This document shows positions 1-9,043 of a stretch of 64,000 bases of DNA, piece by piece (position 1 is the stretch's first letter; every line of letters starts with the position of its first letter). Made by a program: the position numbers and the translations under genes. The notes under the pieces are model-generated. The model saw only the letters and a program-made list of their open reading frames with translations, had not been told where the DNA came from and did no database searches. The stretch spans positions 416,159 through 480,158 of the forward strand of contig CAVOXY010000072.1 of assembly GCA_963700515.1 (NCBI GenBank), given 5' to 3'. The stretch is from JAJRVM01 sp963700515 (GTDB taxonomy: Bacteria; Planctomycetota; Planctomycetia; Pirellulales; Pirellulaceae).

Positions 1-513
1 CGCCGCGCGCGTCGGTCACAAAGACGTCGCGGCCGGCCAGGGCGTTGAGCAGCGACGATTTGCCGCTCGATACGGTCCCGAACGCCACAATCTCGAGCGT
101 TTGTTCTCCGCGCTTCTCCTCCAACTCGCGAATCAGCGGTTCCAATTCCCGGCGCACCTCGTCCGGCACGCCAGGTCGTCCTGATAGTCCCCGACCGATG
201 CCAGGTTCTCGTCGATCTCCCGCTGCTTCTCGTCTAGCGACAATTCGCTGGGGCTTCTGTCGCGACGCTGGCGCCGCGCCGCTTTCTGGCGCGAACGCCA
301 CAGCAAGCGACCCACAATCCAACACGTCGCCCCGAACAATAGCACGGCACCGACCCCCACCACGCTGAAATAGACGATCATCCACACCCGTCCCGCGTCC
401 TTGACCAGCTGATACTGCTCCATCACCTTGGGCGGCAGATAGAGCATGACGAACCCCACAAAGGCCATCATTACGACCAGCAGCAGACCGGTTGTGGTGC
501 GATTTGGCTTCAT
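1..513 (-). CDS. Membrane-anchored GTPase (partial, frameshifted)
   Basis: The N-terminus (from 513 leftwards) has two hydrophobic segments, about residues 8-28 and 44-68, followed by a basic stretch and a charged, coiled-coil-like region. Near residue 115 the reading frame breaks at about 170. The other frame continues with VPDEVRRELEP and then a P-loop, VAFGTVSSGKSSLLNALAG, so this is a P-loop GTPase of the Era/Der-like or DUF697-associated kind with a membrane anchor. The gene runs off the left edge, so the switch motifs and G4/G5 are not visible. The shift can be repaired by one base. The cellular role is unknown; similar two-TM GTPases are common in planctomycetes (from memory). Upstream, 514-943 separates it from a divergent permease gene. 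Confidence 0.7.
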
Positions 514-943
514 GGGGATTCCCGGTGGACAAGCTCACAGTCACTCAAAGATGGCACGCCGCTGACATCCATCGTAATCGGAGCCTCGTAATCCCGGCAA
601 CCGCACTCAGCCGGCCCCGTTTTCCTCCCCTCCTGGCAAACAGCAACCGATGGCCGGCGGGGATTTCCCAGGGGAAGTCCTCCTGTGGGCGCAGACCTAC
701 GCGCCGGCGATGACACAGTTGCCCGGGTCGCGGTGGAACGGAGCCTACTTGGGCTGGCCCAATACCCCGATTTATAATGAACCCTTTGCCAGTCGGCTGA
801 CTATAACTAGGTGGCTCGAGTGTGCGGTCACGGTTGGGCCTGAAATCAGTGTGAACGGTACTCGACGCGGGCAATATCCCCGGACGAACGACGGCCCCCC
901 ACAAGTGGCGGTGGCGGCGGCAAGCCGGGTTGGAGAATTCATT
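514..943. other. Divergent intergenic region
   Basis: This 430-bp stretch lies between the divergently transcribed GTPase gene and the ABC-type permease gene. It must hold both promoters. Short open frames cross it but have no ribosome binding site or recognisable product. The part around 775-815 is the only locally AT-rich stretch. I see no repeat or terminator. Confidence 0.5.
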
Positions 944-2799
944 TTGCTGGGACCAGTATTCGCCCGTGAAGCGGTCACGACGCCGCGGCGCCCTCGCCAC
1001 TTTCTGTACCGCACGATCTATGTCAGCGGCCTATTGCTGTTGATGTGCACGGCTTGGCTCCGCGTCACGGGCACGCAGATCATCCTGAATGTGGGGGACA
1101 TGGCGCGATTCGGGACGATTCTGTTCCAGATCCTGGCACTGTTGCAGTTGGCCTTGGTGATCTTCTTTGCGGCCATGGGGGCGGCCAGCAATGTCTGCCA
1201 GGAGAAGGATCGACGGACGTTAATTCTGTTGTTGTTGACCCGCATGACCAACACGGAACTGGTGTTGGGCAAGTTGGCGGCCAGTCTGCTGAACATCGTC
1301 TGCATATTGGCGGCGGCATTGCCCGTGTTCATGTTAACCACGCTCTTCGGAGGCGTCTCTTTTGTGCAGGTGATGCGGGTGTTTGGCGTGACGCTGGCCA
1401 GCGTGTTGGCCGCCGGCAGCCTGGGGAACACGCTGGCTTTGTGGCGCGAGAAGACGTTTCAGACGTTGTCGATGACGGCGTTGGCCCTGGTGATGTGGCT
1501 GGGCATTTGGGAAGGCGTGAACATCGCGGTCGGAGACCTGCCGATGTGGGGCATGACGGGTCATGCGTGGGCCACGATGCTCAGTCCCTTTCGAGCCGTG
1601 TTGGCGGCGGCACACCCGGCGATGGATAGCAGCACCGGCGGGTCAGCTGCTGACCGACGAAGTCACGTGGTACTTCGTGAATGCTCTGCTGGCCACGTTT
1701 TTGTTGAATCTCATCGCCATCGCGCGGGTGCGGGTCTGGAATCCGTCACGGGAGCTGCGTCCAGGTCAAGCGGAGCAGGACGAGGATGGGAGCATTTGGG
1801 GTGTGGAGCACGATCTTGAACACGACACCAGTTCCGCTGCCGAATTGGCTCGGCAGCGGCACGTCGACTCGCGCACCCAGCTGCGGGTAGGCACCAGCCG
1901 TGCGGTGTGGGACAATCCCATCCTTTGGCGCGAGATCTGCACGTGGGCGTATGGTCGCAAGGTGCTGATCATTCGCATCGTTTACTTGCTGCTCTTCGCC
2001 ATGGCTTGGGCAGCCGTGCACTGGGCGGTTCAAGCTGAGTTGGCGGCCGGTCCGCGAGACGAATATACCACGTTGTTGCCGGCGGCGACCGTGCCGATAG
2101 CCGTCTTCGGGTTAGTGAGCCTGGTGATTGTCAACGCCCTGGCGGTGACCTCGATCACGAACGAGCGTGATGGTCAGGCCCTCGACTTGCTCCTGGTCAC
2201 GGACCTGTCCTCGAAGGAATTTGTGTTGGGAAAGTTGGGGGGAGTATTGTGGGTCACCAAAGAGATGGTGATACTACCGATGCTACTGTGCATCTACGTT
2301 TGGTGGTGCCGCGCCATCCATCTCGAGAACCTGCTCTACGTGCTGGGTGGGCTGGTCACGATGAACGTGTTCGTGTCGTCGCTGGGAGTTCACTGCGGGA
2401 TGACGTACGCGAATTCACGGACGGCGATCGGTGTGAGTCTTGGGGACGGTCTTTTTCCTGTTTCTGGGTGTCGCGGCGTGCATGATCATGATGGTCAAGT
2501 TCAGCAGCAGTTTCCACAATCAGCTGCCACCGTTCCTGGCCTCGATATTGGGAGGGGGTGTCGGATTGTACGTCGCCTTGGGAATTCGCAATCCATCCGC
2601 CGCCATCACGCTGGCCGCTTTATCGCTTCCGTTTGCGACGTTTTTCGCCATCACGAGTTTCCTGTTGCGTAATCAGGAGCTGACGGTGTTCCTGGTCGTG
2701 GCCGTTGCCTATGGATTTGCCACGGCCGCCATGTTGGTGCCGGCGGTTTACGAATTCGATATTGCGATGGGGCGGACCAAGGCGGCCGGAGACGAGTGA
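944..2799 (+). CDS. ABC-2 type transporter permease (two frameshifts)
   Basis: The protein reads as an integral membrane permease in two homologous halves. Each half has a hydrophilic 'EKDRRTL' or 'ERDGQALDLLL' segment followed by 'LVLGKL' or 'FVLGKL' and several hydrophobic helices, typical of ABC-2 / gliding-type permeases. I chose TTG at 944 because GGAG lies 8 bases upstream and the family starts with a short LGPVFxRE segment. The frame breaks twice: at the GGG run 1640-1642 (dropping one G joins TGG to QLLTDEV) and at the GGGG run 2442-2445 (dropping one G joins GVSLG to TVFFLFLG). The C-terminal helices end at 2799. No ATP-binding subunit lies next to it, and the substrate is unknown. 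Confidence 0.72.
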
Positions 2800-2882
2800 G
2801 TCGCGGGCCGTGAATGTCGGCTGGGCGATACCGCGCCGGGACTACACGATTCTGGCAACCGTAAATCGAGGATGGATGTCCG

Positions 2883-4150
2883 TTGCATGTACTGATTGAC
2901 ATGTCGCCGTGGCTGATCGCCATGGCGGTACTCATCGCTTGCTCGGCATTCTTTTCTGGCAGCGAGGCCGCGCTCTTCTATCTCCGGTGGGAAGACCGAC
3001 GGATTCTTGCCACGGGAGGTCGGTCTCAGCGTGCGGCTGCCGATCTGCTCAAGAACCCGGATCGGCTGTTGTCGGCCGTCCTGCTCTGGAACCTCGCCAT
3101 CAACATGACCTATTTCGGCATTTCGTCGATCGTCGCGCTGCATGTCGAGCGAGAGCTGGGAAGGTCGCACGCCGTGTTCTTTTCCGGCACGCGCACTGCT
3201 GGTCATCATTTTCGCCAGCGAAATGCTCCCCAAGAGCATCGCGGTACTGAGTGCCCGCCGCTTCGCCGGCCTGGTTGGCATTCCGCTGGCCGTGGCCATT
3301 CGCTTGCTCGATCCGGTCATGCCCATGCTGCGGCTGATCAGTCTGCTCTCCCGCCGCCTGATCTGGCCCAAGTTCGCAGCCGAACCGTATCTGGAGGTGA
3401 GCGATCTGGAACGAGCCATTGAACTGTCCAGTTCCGATACGCCCGTCATCGAACAGGAACGGGCGACCTTGCGCAACATCGTGATGCTGTCGGACATCCG
3501 CGCGGAAGAGTGGATGCGACCGCGGACTCAGTTTGTCACCTTTCAACCGCCGGTCTCGCTGGCCGATTTGAATGGGAAGAATGACTCCCAGCGGCTACCT
3601 GCTGGTCACCGAGCAGAATAGCGAGGACATTACCGCAGCCGTCACGTTGAAAGAATTGACCGAGGTGCCGGCCGAGAACCTGGAACGATTGGCCGAACCA
3701 GTCATCTATGTGCCGTGGAGTGCAACGGTCGCCGACGTGCTGCAGCATTTGCAGCGGTCACGGCGCGAAGTGGCCGTCGTGGTCAACGAGTACGGCGAGA
3801 CGATCGGGATTCTGACCTTCGCGGATATCCTGGCTACGTTGTTCCACCAGGACCCCAGCCGCTCCGATCGCCTGCTGGACCGCGAACCGATCCAGCAGAT
3901 GGCCGAGGGGGTCTGGCATGTCACCGGCATGACCAGTCTGCGGCGTCTGACGAACTATTTTCAGGTGGCATTGCCAGCCGCCACGAGCGTCACCGTGGGA
4001 GGCGTCATGCAGGACCTGCTCCAGCGACTGGCCGAAAAGGGAGATGAATTGGACTGGGGACCGTTTCATTTGCGCGTGCTCAAGGCACCGCAACGCGGCC
4101 AACTGTTGATCGAGCTTCAGCTGCGGCGGGCGAAGGAGCAGGAATTATGA
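2883..4150 (+). CDS. CNNM-domain/CBS membrane protein, CorC/HlyC-like, first paralogue (two frameshifts)
   Basis: The N-terminal CNNM (DUF21) transmembrane domain has the family signature SAFFSGSEAALF near residues 21-32. A CBS-pair region ('VAVVVNEYGETIGILTFADIL') and a C-terminal CorC_HlyC-like domain follow. Such proteins are linked to magnesium/cobalt efflux or divalent-cation handling at the inner membrane. TTG at 2883 has GAGGA about 10 bases upstream; ATG at 2901 is an alternative. Two single-base lesions break the frame: an extra T in TTTT at 3180-3183 (repair gives AVFFPARALL) and an extra base near 3575-3580 (repair gives NGRMTPSGYLL). The stop overlaps the next start as ATGA at 4147, so the two paralogues are translationally coupled. 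Confidence 0.8.
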
Positions 4151-5108
4151 CCTGGCTGATACTGCTCCTGCTGACGGTTGGCATTTTCCTGAGCGCGTTT
4201 TTCAGTGGTAGCGAAACGGGCTTCTATCGCGTGACGCGAGTCCGTTTGCTGTTGGACGGCTTGGGAGGCGATCTGGTTTCACGCATGCTGTTGCGCCTGA
4301 CCAATCACCCGGCCTTGTTCGTCGCCACCACCCTGATCGGCAACAACGTTGCCAATTACCTCACGTCATTGGGCATTGTGCTGGCGGTCCACGAACTCTT
4401 CGGCAATTCACAGCTAGCCGAAACCGTCGCTCCGTTGGTTCTCTCACCCTGGGTGTTCGTCTACTGCGAGCTGCTGCCGAAGCAGTTGTTCTATCGGTCC
4501 CCCAATCGTCTTCTGCGACGCAGCGGCCCTCTGCTGTTCTGCTTCACCATCCTCTTCTCGCCGGTGGCCTTCGTCTTGTGGGTCCTCGGTTGGCTGCTGG
4601 AGAAAATCGTGGGTCAGACTCCGCTGCGCGTCCGGCTGACACTGGCCCGCAAGGAGCTGCAGGAGGTACTGCAAGAAGGGCAGGAGGCAGGCATACTTCA
4701 CACGACTCAACGCGATCTGGCTCAGCGATTGTTTGCACACGCTTCCGAAGACGTCGTCAAATTCAGTACGCCGCTCACGCGCGTCATTTCCGTTCCCCTG
4801 GGGGCTGGTAAGAGCGAAGCCCTCCAAGCGGCGCACGACAACAGTCGCCAATCATTCCGATCCGCGAGGCACAGGGACGGGAACTGATCGGTTACGTGCG
4901 GGTCATCGACCTGGAACTCGCCCGTAGTGCGACCGTGGACAAGGTCTCCCCGCTGCTGCGGTTCCCTCGAAACGAGCCCCACTTGTCGGTGCTGATTCAG
5001 ATGCAATTAGAAAAAGCAGACGTGGCGCTCGTGGAAGACCGCAATGGTCACGCGATCGGTCTGCTCTACGCCGACCAACTGGCCGACGCCCTGTTCCAGG
5101 ATGCCTGA
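4147..5108 (+). CDS. CNNM-domain/CBS membrane protein, second paralogue (frameshift)
   Basis: This is a second CNNM (DUF21) protein with the signature SAFFSGSETGFYRV at residues 16-29 and the family's 'CELLPKQLFYRSPN' segment after the third helix. The last helix ends near residue 155. The C-terminal CBS-like part is weak and short (about 320 residues in total), without the CorC_HlyC domain, so it may work as a partner of the preceding paralogue. The frame breaks near 4846; the continuation reads PIIPIREAQGRELIGYV and ends with the CBS-like 'VALVEDRNGHAIGLLYADQL'. The start overlaps the upstream stop (ATGA). Cation transport is inferred from the family only. Confidence 0.75.
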
Positions 5109-5210
5109 ACAGGTGGATACCAAGCAGGGCACGCCGCGAACAAGTCATTCGCCCCGGTCGAGAGGGGACCGGTATGACAGGGGGCCGACAGGCTTCACAC
5201 TCACCGGCTC

Positions 5211-5453
5211 TCAGTCTCGGTGATACCCCAGCGAGCGGATGACGTACAGCATTTCTTCGAAAGTAATGAACCGCCGACGATGCTGCAGCTTGTAATCGTC
5301 GATGGCGGTTGCCAACTGGTGTGCATCGGGAGACAGTTCAGCGTGGCTGTTGGCGAACTGCCGGCGTTCAACGCCCGGAGGGAGGCCGATCCCGTCAGTA
5401 CTGCGGCGATCTACAAACGATTCGGCCGTGGGCAGGGAAAGTTGAGCCATCAT
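5211..5453 (-). CDS. Small conserved planctomycete protein (80 aa)
   Basis: This is a short basic protein with the segment RRQFANSHAELSPDA, then an amphipathic helix and the ending RRRFITFEEMLYVIRSLGY. I recognise the 'RRRFITFEEML' tail from small planctomycete proteins of unknown function, often with a nearly invariant C-terminus. There is no signal peptide or metal motif. It stands alone, convergent with the upstream CNNM genes. The start at 5453 or the adjacent ATG at 5450 is equally possible. No function can be assigned. Confidence 0.6.
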   Translation of the reverse strand: MMAQLSLPTAESFVDRRSTDGIGLPPGVERRQFANSHAELSPDAHQLATAIDDYKLQHRRRFITFEEMLYVIRSLGYHRD

Positions 5454-6152
5454 ACACCTTGGGTATGGGTGACCGAGCGTGGCGTCCTATCGAGCGCACT
5501 GCCCCCAATGGTGTGCGCCAGGAGCCAAGAAAACGTAGATCGCAAAAGCGGTCGAGTCAAATTACGTTTCCCTGCCATCCGTCTCTACCACCCGGCAGAT
5601 CAGCGAACAGGCGGACCGCATATCCGTAGCCGACGGTCTCAGTTGACGCCACTGTCACAAGTGTTCGGGGGGCCCGGTGAGCTATTGAAACGTCGGCTCC
5701 TGGACGCTGTTGTGCCGTGCGCAGCGGCGACCATCTTCTATTCCCTCCGTCGGCTTGTGCCGGCGGAGGACCAACTGGTCCGCTACCTTCAGGCCATCCA
5801 CCTTTCAGGCTTCCGTCGGGTCGATCCCGGCGGAGCCACAACTGGTCCGCTACCTTCAGGCCATCCACCTTTCAGGCTTCCGTCGGGTCGATCCCGGCGG
5901 AGCCACACTGGTCCGCTACCTTCAGGCCCCGACACACCGCCGGTCGAGTCCCCAACGTGCCATCACACCGGAACGCCTTCGAGACCGAATCAAGCCGCGG
6001 CCTGTCTCGGCCTCGGTCGGGCGCCGTTGTGCCAGTAGACACCCGCCCGAAGCCGGTGTGCGGTGACCGGCAGATTCAGCATCGTGACGGGATCCCGTCG
6101 AGCCGGCCACGTCATCCGCCAGACTGTCTCTCCCATCGGCCTCGCCCATTGA
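5454..6152. other. Gene-poor stretch with a tandem repeat
   Basis: This 700-bp stretch lies between a small-protein gene and the end of a TPR gene. The open frames across it are compositionally biased and lack ribosome binding sites. Apart from the 66-67-bp tandem repeat at 5763-5929 I see no gene or RNA in it. Confidence 0.5.
5763..5929. repeat. Tandem repeat, period 66-67 bp, about 2.5 copies
   Basis: The string CTGGTCCGCTACCTTCAGG begins at 5775, 5842 and 5908. The spacing is 67 and then 66 bases, and the copies are almost identical. The difference of one base keeps the copies from forming one long open frame. The unit contains CGGCGGAGCCAC and TCCGTCGGGTCGATCC. It is intergenic. Confidence 0.85.
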
Positions 6153-7076
6153 TCATCTCGGCACACTTGCCAGCTGGCGATCTCGCGAGATCAAATCGCA
6201 TAATCGCGCTGCGTGCGGGTGCTGTGGAGCGAGTTCAAGGGCACGGTGGAGCGTGGCGACCGCCCCTGCCCCGTCGCCGGTCTGCAGTCGCGCCTCGGCC
6301 AACTCATAGAGCAGATCAGCCGAGTGCATGCCCCGCGCTTCCGCCATCGCCAGTTGACTGGCCGCCAGCTCATGCCGCCCCAGTGCGGCACAGGCCAGCC
6401 CCTGCCTGTAGAGGAGTTCCGCCGGTTGCTCGCCCGGCGGATAGGCGCTGGCCAATCCCCGCAGGGTTGACAGAGCTCGTTGCGGCCGCCCGTTGCGATA
6501 GTAGACCTGAGCGATGGCCAACTGTACTTCGGGATACTGCGGTTGAATATTCAATGCCCGATGGTAGGCCGCCAGCGCGTCGCGCCAGCGCTGCTGCTGC
6601 TGCAGGATATCCCCCCGCAAACGGTGAGCACTGGCTAGTTCTCGGCCCGAATGAATCACGGTGTCGGCCAAATGATCGGCTTGATGCAGGTCCCCCTCGG
6701 CCAGGTACATCTCACCCAATCGCACCGTCAACTCCGGCTCGCCGCCCGACAATCGCACTGCCTCCTGCATGTGCTTGATCGCCTCTTGCTTCGATCCGAG
6801 ATTCCACAGCGTCTCGGCATATCGTGAACGCACGCGCTCGTCTACCGGACATACCTCGACCGCCTGCGCAAAAAACTCTTCGGCACGCCGCCAGTCTCCC
6901 GCGTGGAAAGCATCCATTCCCTGTTGCGCAATCTGACGCGCCGAGACAACGTCGTCACGCTGCCAGCGGCGGGCAAACCCGCTGCAACCGGACAACGCAC
7001 AGGCGAATGTCAGTAACAGGGTGATCCAGCCCAGCTGCGTTGCACCGCTGCCGACAGCGCACATCGCCACATCCAT
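6153..7076 (-). CDS. TPR-repeat lipoprotein
   Basis: The product has about 307 residues. ATG at 7076 gives a lipoprotein signal (hydrophobic LLLTFACALSGC with a Cys near residue 33), so I prefer it over the longer frame. After the Cys come at least five TPR motifs, for example 'ARQIAQQGMDAFHAGDWRRAEEFF', 'SRYAETLWNLGSKQEAIKHMQ', 'LAAYHRALNIQPQYPEVQLAIAQVYY' and 'TLHRALELAPQHPHAARLC'. TPR lipoproteins act as scaffolds in the periplasm, and the partner is not evident here. The upstream 380 bp (7077-7456) are shared with a divergent small gene. Confidence 0.78.
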   Translation of the reverse strand: MDVAMCAVGSGATQLGWITLLLTFACALSGCSGFARRWQRDDVVSARQIAQQGMDAFHAGDWRRAEEFFAQAVEVCPVDERVRSRYAETLWNLGSKQEAIKHMQEAVRLSGGEPELTVRLGEMYLAEGDLHQADHLADTVIHSGRELASAHRLRGDILQQQQRWRDALAAYHRALNIQPQYPEVQLAIAQVYYRNGRPQRALSTLRGLASAYPPGEQPAELLYRQGLACAALGRHELAASQLAMAEARGMHSADLLYELAEARLQTGDGAGAVATLHRALELAPQHPHAARLCDLISRDRQLASVPR

Positions 7077-7456
7077 CGTGGTTCTTGATCCGGCTTCGAA
7101 CCGCCATCGCGGTTTGGGCACCCGATTCCCAGCCATACGATGTCCACACGCGAAGAAGAATAGAGAAGAGGAGCAGAACTTGCTGCAGACCGCCTGAGAT
7201 TGATCGTGAGATTGATCGGCATTTGCCCGCGGAAACCGTGTGCACAAATACGCCAGATCGCCGGCAGCGATATCCAGGGCAGCGGAGCGAACGGTACCAA
7301 ATGAAGGCACCGCAAGCAATAACGAATTGCCCGCGTACCCCTCCCTGGCGGTGGCACCACCGCGAACCCCGTGTCGCAACGGGGGCCCCGCACGTTATTA
7401 TGCGGTGGACAGTACGACCCTCATTCCTTCCCCACTGGCTGGAAGAAACGCCGACC
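7077..7456. other. Divergent promoter region
   Basis: These 380 bp separate the TPR lipoprotein gene (minus) and a small conserved gene (plus). The stretch should hold both promoters. I see no clear -35/-10 pair, repeat or RNA; frames running through it lack a start context. Confidence 0.4.
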
Positions 7457-7903
7457 ATGGTCGCAACCTACGATCGCCTTGGAGTGCGATTCCTGTACCC
7501 CGACAATTGGAAAGTGCAGGAAGAGAACCTGCAGCCCCGGACGCGTTGCGTGACGTTACAGAGTCCCGGCAGCGGTTTCTGGATGCTGCAGATCTTGCAG
7601 ACCGGCGAATCCCCTGAACGGCTCGCCGCGGAAGTCCTGAGGTCCTTCAAGGAGGATTACGACGAGATCGAAGTGGCACCCGCGGATGAAGAAATCCAAG
7701 GAACTCCATCTGTCGGCTATGATATGCAGTTCTATTGCCTCGACTTCGTCGTCAGCTCAAGCGTCCGCAGTTTCCTGCTGTTCGATCGAGTCTACGTGTT
7801 GCTGTTCCAGGCAGAGGATAGCGAATTCGATCGAATCGAACCGGTGTTCCAGGCGATCACCGTGAGCTTGATCCAAGAAGCTCGCAGCGGGACGGCCAAT
7901 TGA
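7457..7903 (+). CDS. Conserved hypothetical protein (148 aa), stress-/PsbP-like fold possible
   Basis: The protein starts MVATYDRLGVRFLYPDNWKV and is small, acidic and mostly beta in appearance. The opening 'F.YPDNWKV' followed by 'WMLQIL' and a C-terminal helix resembles the general PsbP/DcrB-like pattern, in which a small domain begins with a 'F.YP..W' strand. This is a weak analogy. There is no signal peptide or Cys pair of note. It is transcribed alone, divergent from the TPR lipoprotein gene. I do not know its function. Confidence 0.55.
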   Translation: MVATYDRLGVRFLYPDNWKVQEENLQPRTRCVTLQSPGSGFWMLQILQTGESPERLAAEVLRSFKEDYDEIEVAPADEEIQGTPSVGYDMQFYCLDFVVSSSVRSFLLFDRVYVLLFQAEDSEFDRIEPVFQAITVSLIQEARSGTAN

Positions 7904-8175
7904 CGGACGCCAAATGCCGGACCATCGACCGGCACACCTGCGGAGAGCTGCCCGTCGAGCGTCCCCGCGCCGGGGCTTCCGCTGGTCGATGAAGTGCTTC
8001 CAGAGAAACAGCTTCCCAAACCCTGGCACAAGAGACCGGAGACGGTGCCGTGGTAACGTTTTGAAAAAGTTACAATTCATCAGCTGACTGGCGGCGAATC
8101 CAAACGATGGTAGAAGATGAATTTTCTGCAGAAATTTCGCATTTCCTTCAAGACATTACGATTTCCTGCCGAACG

Positions 8176-8191
8176 TGGCATGATTCCTGCA
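8176..8191 (+). promoter_or_regulatory. Candidate sigma-54 (-24/-12) promoter
   Basis: TGGCATGATTCCTGCA matches the sigma-54 consensus TGGCACG-N4-TTGCA. The invariant GG (8177-8178) and GC (8189-8190) are exactly 12 bases apart. Only two consensus positions differ. The expected transcription start is near 8202. No activator-binding site was identified. Confidence 0.55.
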
Positions 8192-8201
8192 TAAAGGTCT
8201 T

Positions 8202-8474
8202 GGCGAGGTGGCAAGCTCATACGACCCAGTCGGCTGTGGCGAACGGCCGATGGTGGCAACAACCCACCTCAGGTGATAGGCGACACCCACGCGTTTTGTG
8301 AGGTAGCCTTGATCGAGCTAATGGAATGGCGGCTCAGTAACATGGACGCGCCGTGAATCTTAGCAACTAGTCGCCGGGGTATGGCGACACCAATCTCCCG
8401 AGGTGGGAAACGCGTTTTTTCACGGTTCGAAGGCCCGGTTGGATTCCCGCAGCCAACCGGGCCTTTTTCTTTCT
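8202..8474 (+). ncRNA. Candidate sigma-54-dependent small RNA, about 270 nt
   Basis: The span runs from the expected start of the sigma-54-like promoter to the end of a strong intrinsic terminator. Inside there is no open frame with a ribosome binding site longer than about 11 codons. Local pairing is possible around 8250-8290 and 8380-8415 (GTCGCC...GGCGAC). I do not recognise it as 6S, tmRNA, SRP or RNase P RNA. It could instead be the long leader of the downstream gene at 8782 with an attenuator. Confidence 0.4.
8430..8474 (+). terminator. Strong Rho-independent terminator
   Basis: A perfect 13-bp stem, AAGGCCCGGTTGG (8430-8442) with CCAACCGGGCCTT (8453-8465), encloses a 10-base loop. A T-rich run CTTTTTCTTTCTT follows directly. 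No protein gene ends just upstream on the plus strand, so it terminates either a small RNA or an attenuated leader. Confidence 0.85.
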
Positions 8475-8781
8475 TGAGCGGTTCCACCCTGAAGGGGTGC
8501 TACAGGACCACCACGACCTCGCCCTCCTGCGTAACGCCGAACGTGGGTTGCCATTTCGCTCGGGCCGCGGGGGCCATGATACCGCATTCTGTCCAACCGA
8601 TCGGGGCTTCGGCGGCGCTGGGCGAAACCACAACAACGTGATTAGCCGGCACCCGTTCTCGTCACGTTCCGGGCCGTGGCGATTCAGGAATCACGCACAG
8701 GGTGGCTAACGAAGTGTCGTTAAATTCGGTATATTTGGTAGGTCTTAACGGATACCCCTAACCCCCTATGGAGGGAAGTTC

Positions 8782-9000
8782 ATGGCCACCGAACGTGTAT
8801 CTTGCACCGTGCAGATCGGAGACGTTGCAGGCGATGTGTGGCACGCTTTGGACAAAGGCGGGCCGATGACACTGACCCAGTTGTCGAAGACCGTCGGCGC
8901 CCAACGTGACACCGTTATGCAAGCAGTCGGCTGGCTGGCGCGCGAAGGCAAGATCGAGATTGAAGAAGCGGGTCGCAAGCGGACCATCAAACTTCGTTAG
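8782..9000 (+). CDS. Small winged-helix DNA-binding domain protein (DUF2582-like)
   Basis: The 72-residue protein is one winged-helix domain: 'IGDVAGDVWHALDKGGPMTLTQLSKTVG', a recognition-helix region 'RDTVMQAVGWLAREGKI' and a beta wing 'IEEAGRKRTIKLR'. This matches the winged-helix domain family DUF2582 known from archaea and bacteria. GGAGGG lies 8-10 bases before the ATG. The upstream A/T-rich stretch with GTTAA...TTAAC ends may be the promoter or an autoregulatory site. Whether it binds DNA or works as a protein-interaction module is unknown. Confidence 0.75.
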   Translation: MATERVSCTVQIGDVAGDVWHALDKGGPMTLTQLSKTVGAQRDTVMQAVGWLAREGKIEIEEAGRKRTIKLR

Positions 9001-9043
9001 CGGGCAGTGTCTTTGCGGGCAGTGTCTCAGCGGGCAGTGTCTT
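9001..9043. repeat. 15-bp direct repeat, three copies
   Basis: CGGGCAGTGTCT begins at 9001, 9016 and 9031. The repeat covers the stop codon of the minus-strand cyclase-like gene, whose last residues EDTAR are encoded by the innermost copy. The outer copies re-encode DTAR after the stop. Confidence 0.85.

Larger units (their letters stand above)
7904..8781. other. Long intergenic region with candidate sRNA
   Basis: This 880-bp stretch lacks a convincing gene. It holds a candidate sigma-54 promoter (8176-8191), a strong terminator (8430-8474), a small inverted repeat GTAAC...GTTAC near 8051-8072, and an AT-rich promoter-like stretch just before the winged-helix gene at 8782 (near 8720-8750, GTTAA...TTAAC ends). 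Confidence 0.6.

Noticed and set aside
650..2799. Programmed frameshifting
   Set aside because: No slippery heptamer with a downstream structure is present, and breaks occur in many unrelated genes, so a decoding signal is unlikely.
5717..6778. Long Arg/Pro-rich plus-strand frame
   Set aside because: It overlaps the 66-bp repeat and the antisense of the TPR lipoprotein and has extreme composition.
8421..8440. tRNA T-arm
   Set aside because: GGTTCGAA occurs at 8424, but no acceptor, D or anticodon stems can be paired around it; it is part of the terminator context.
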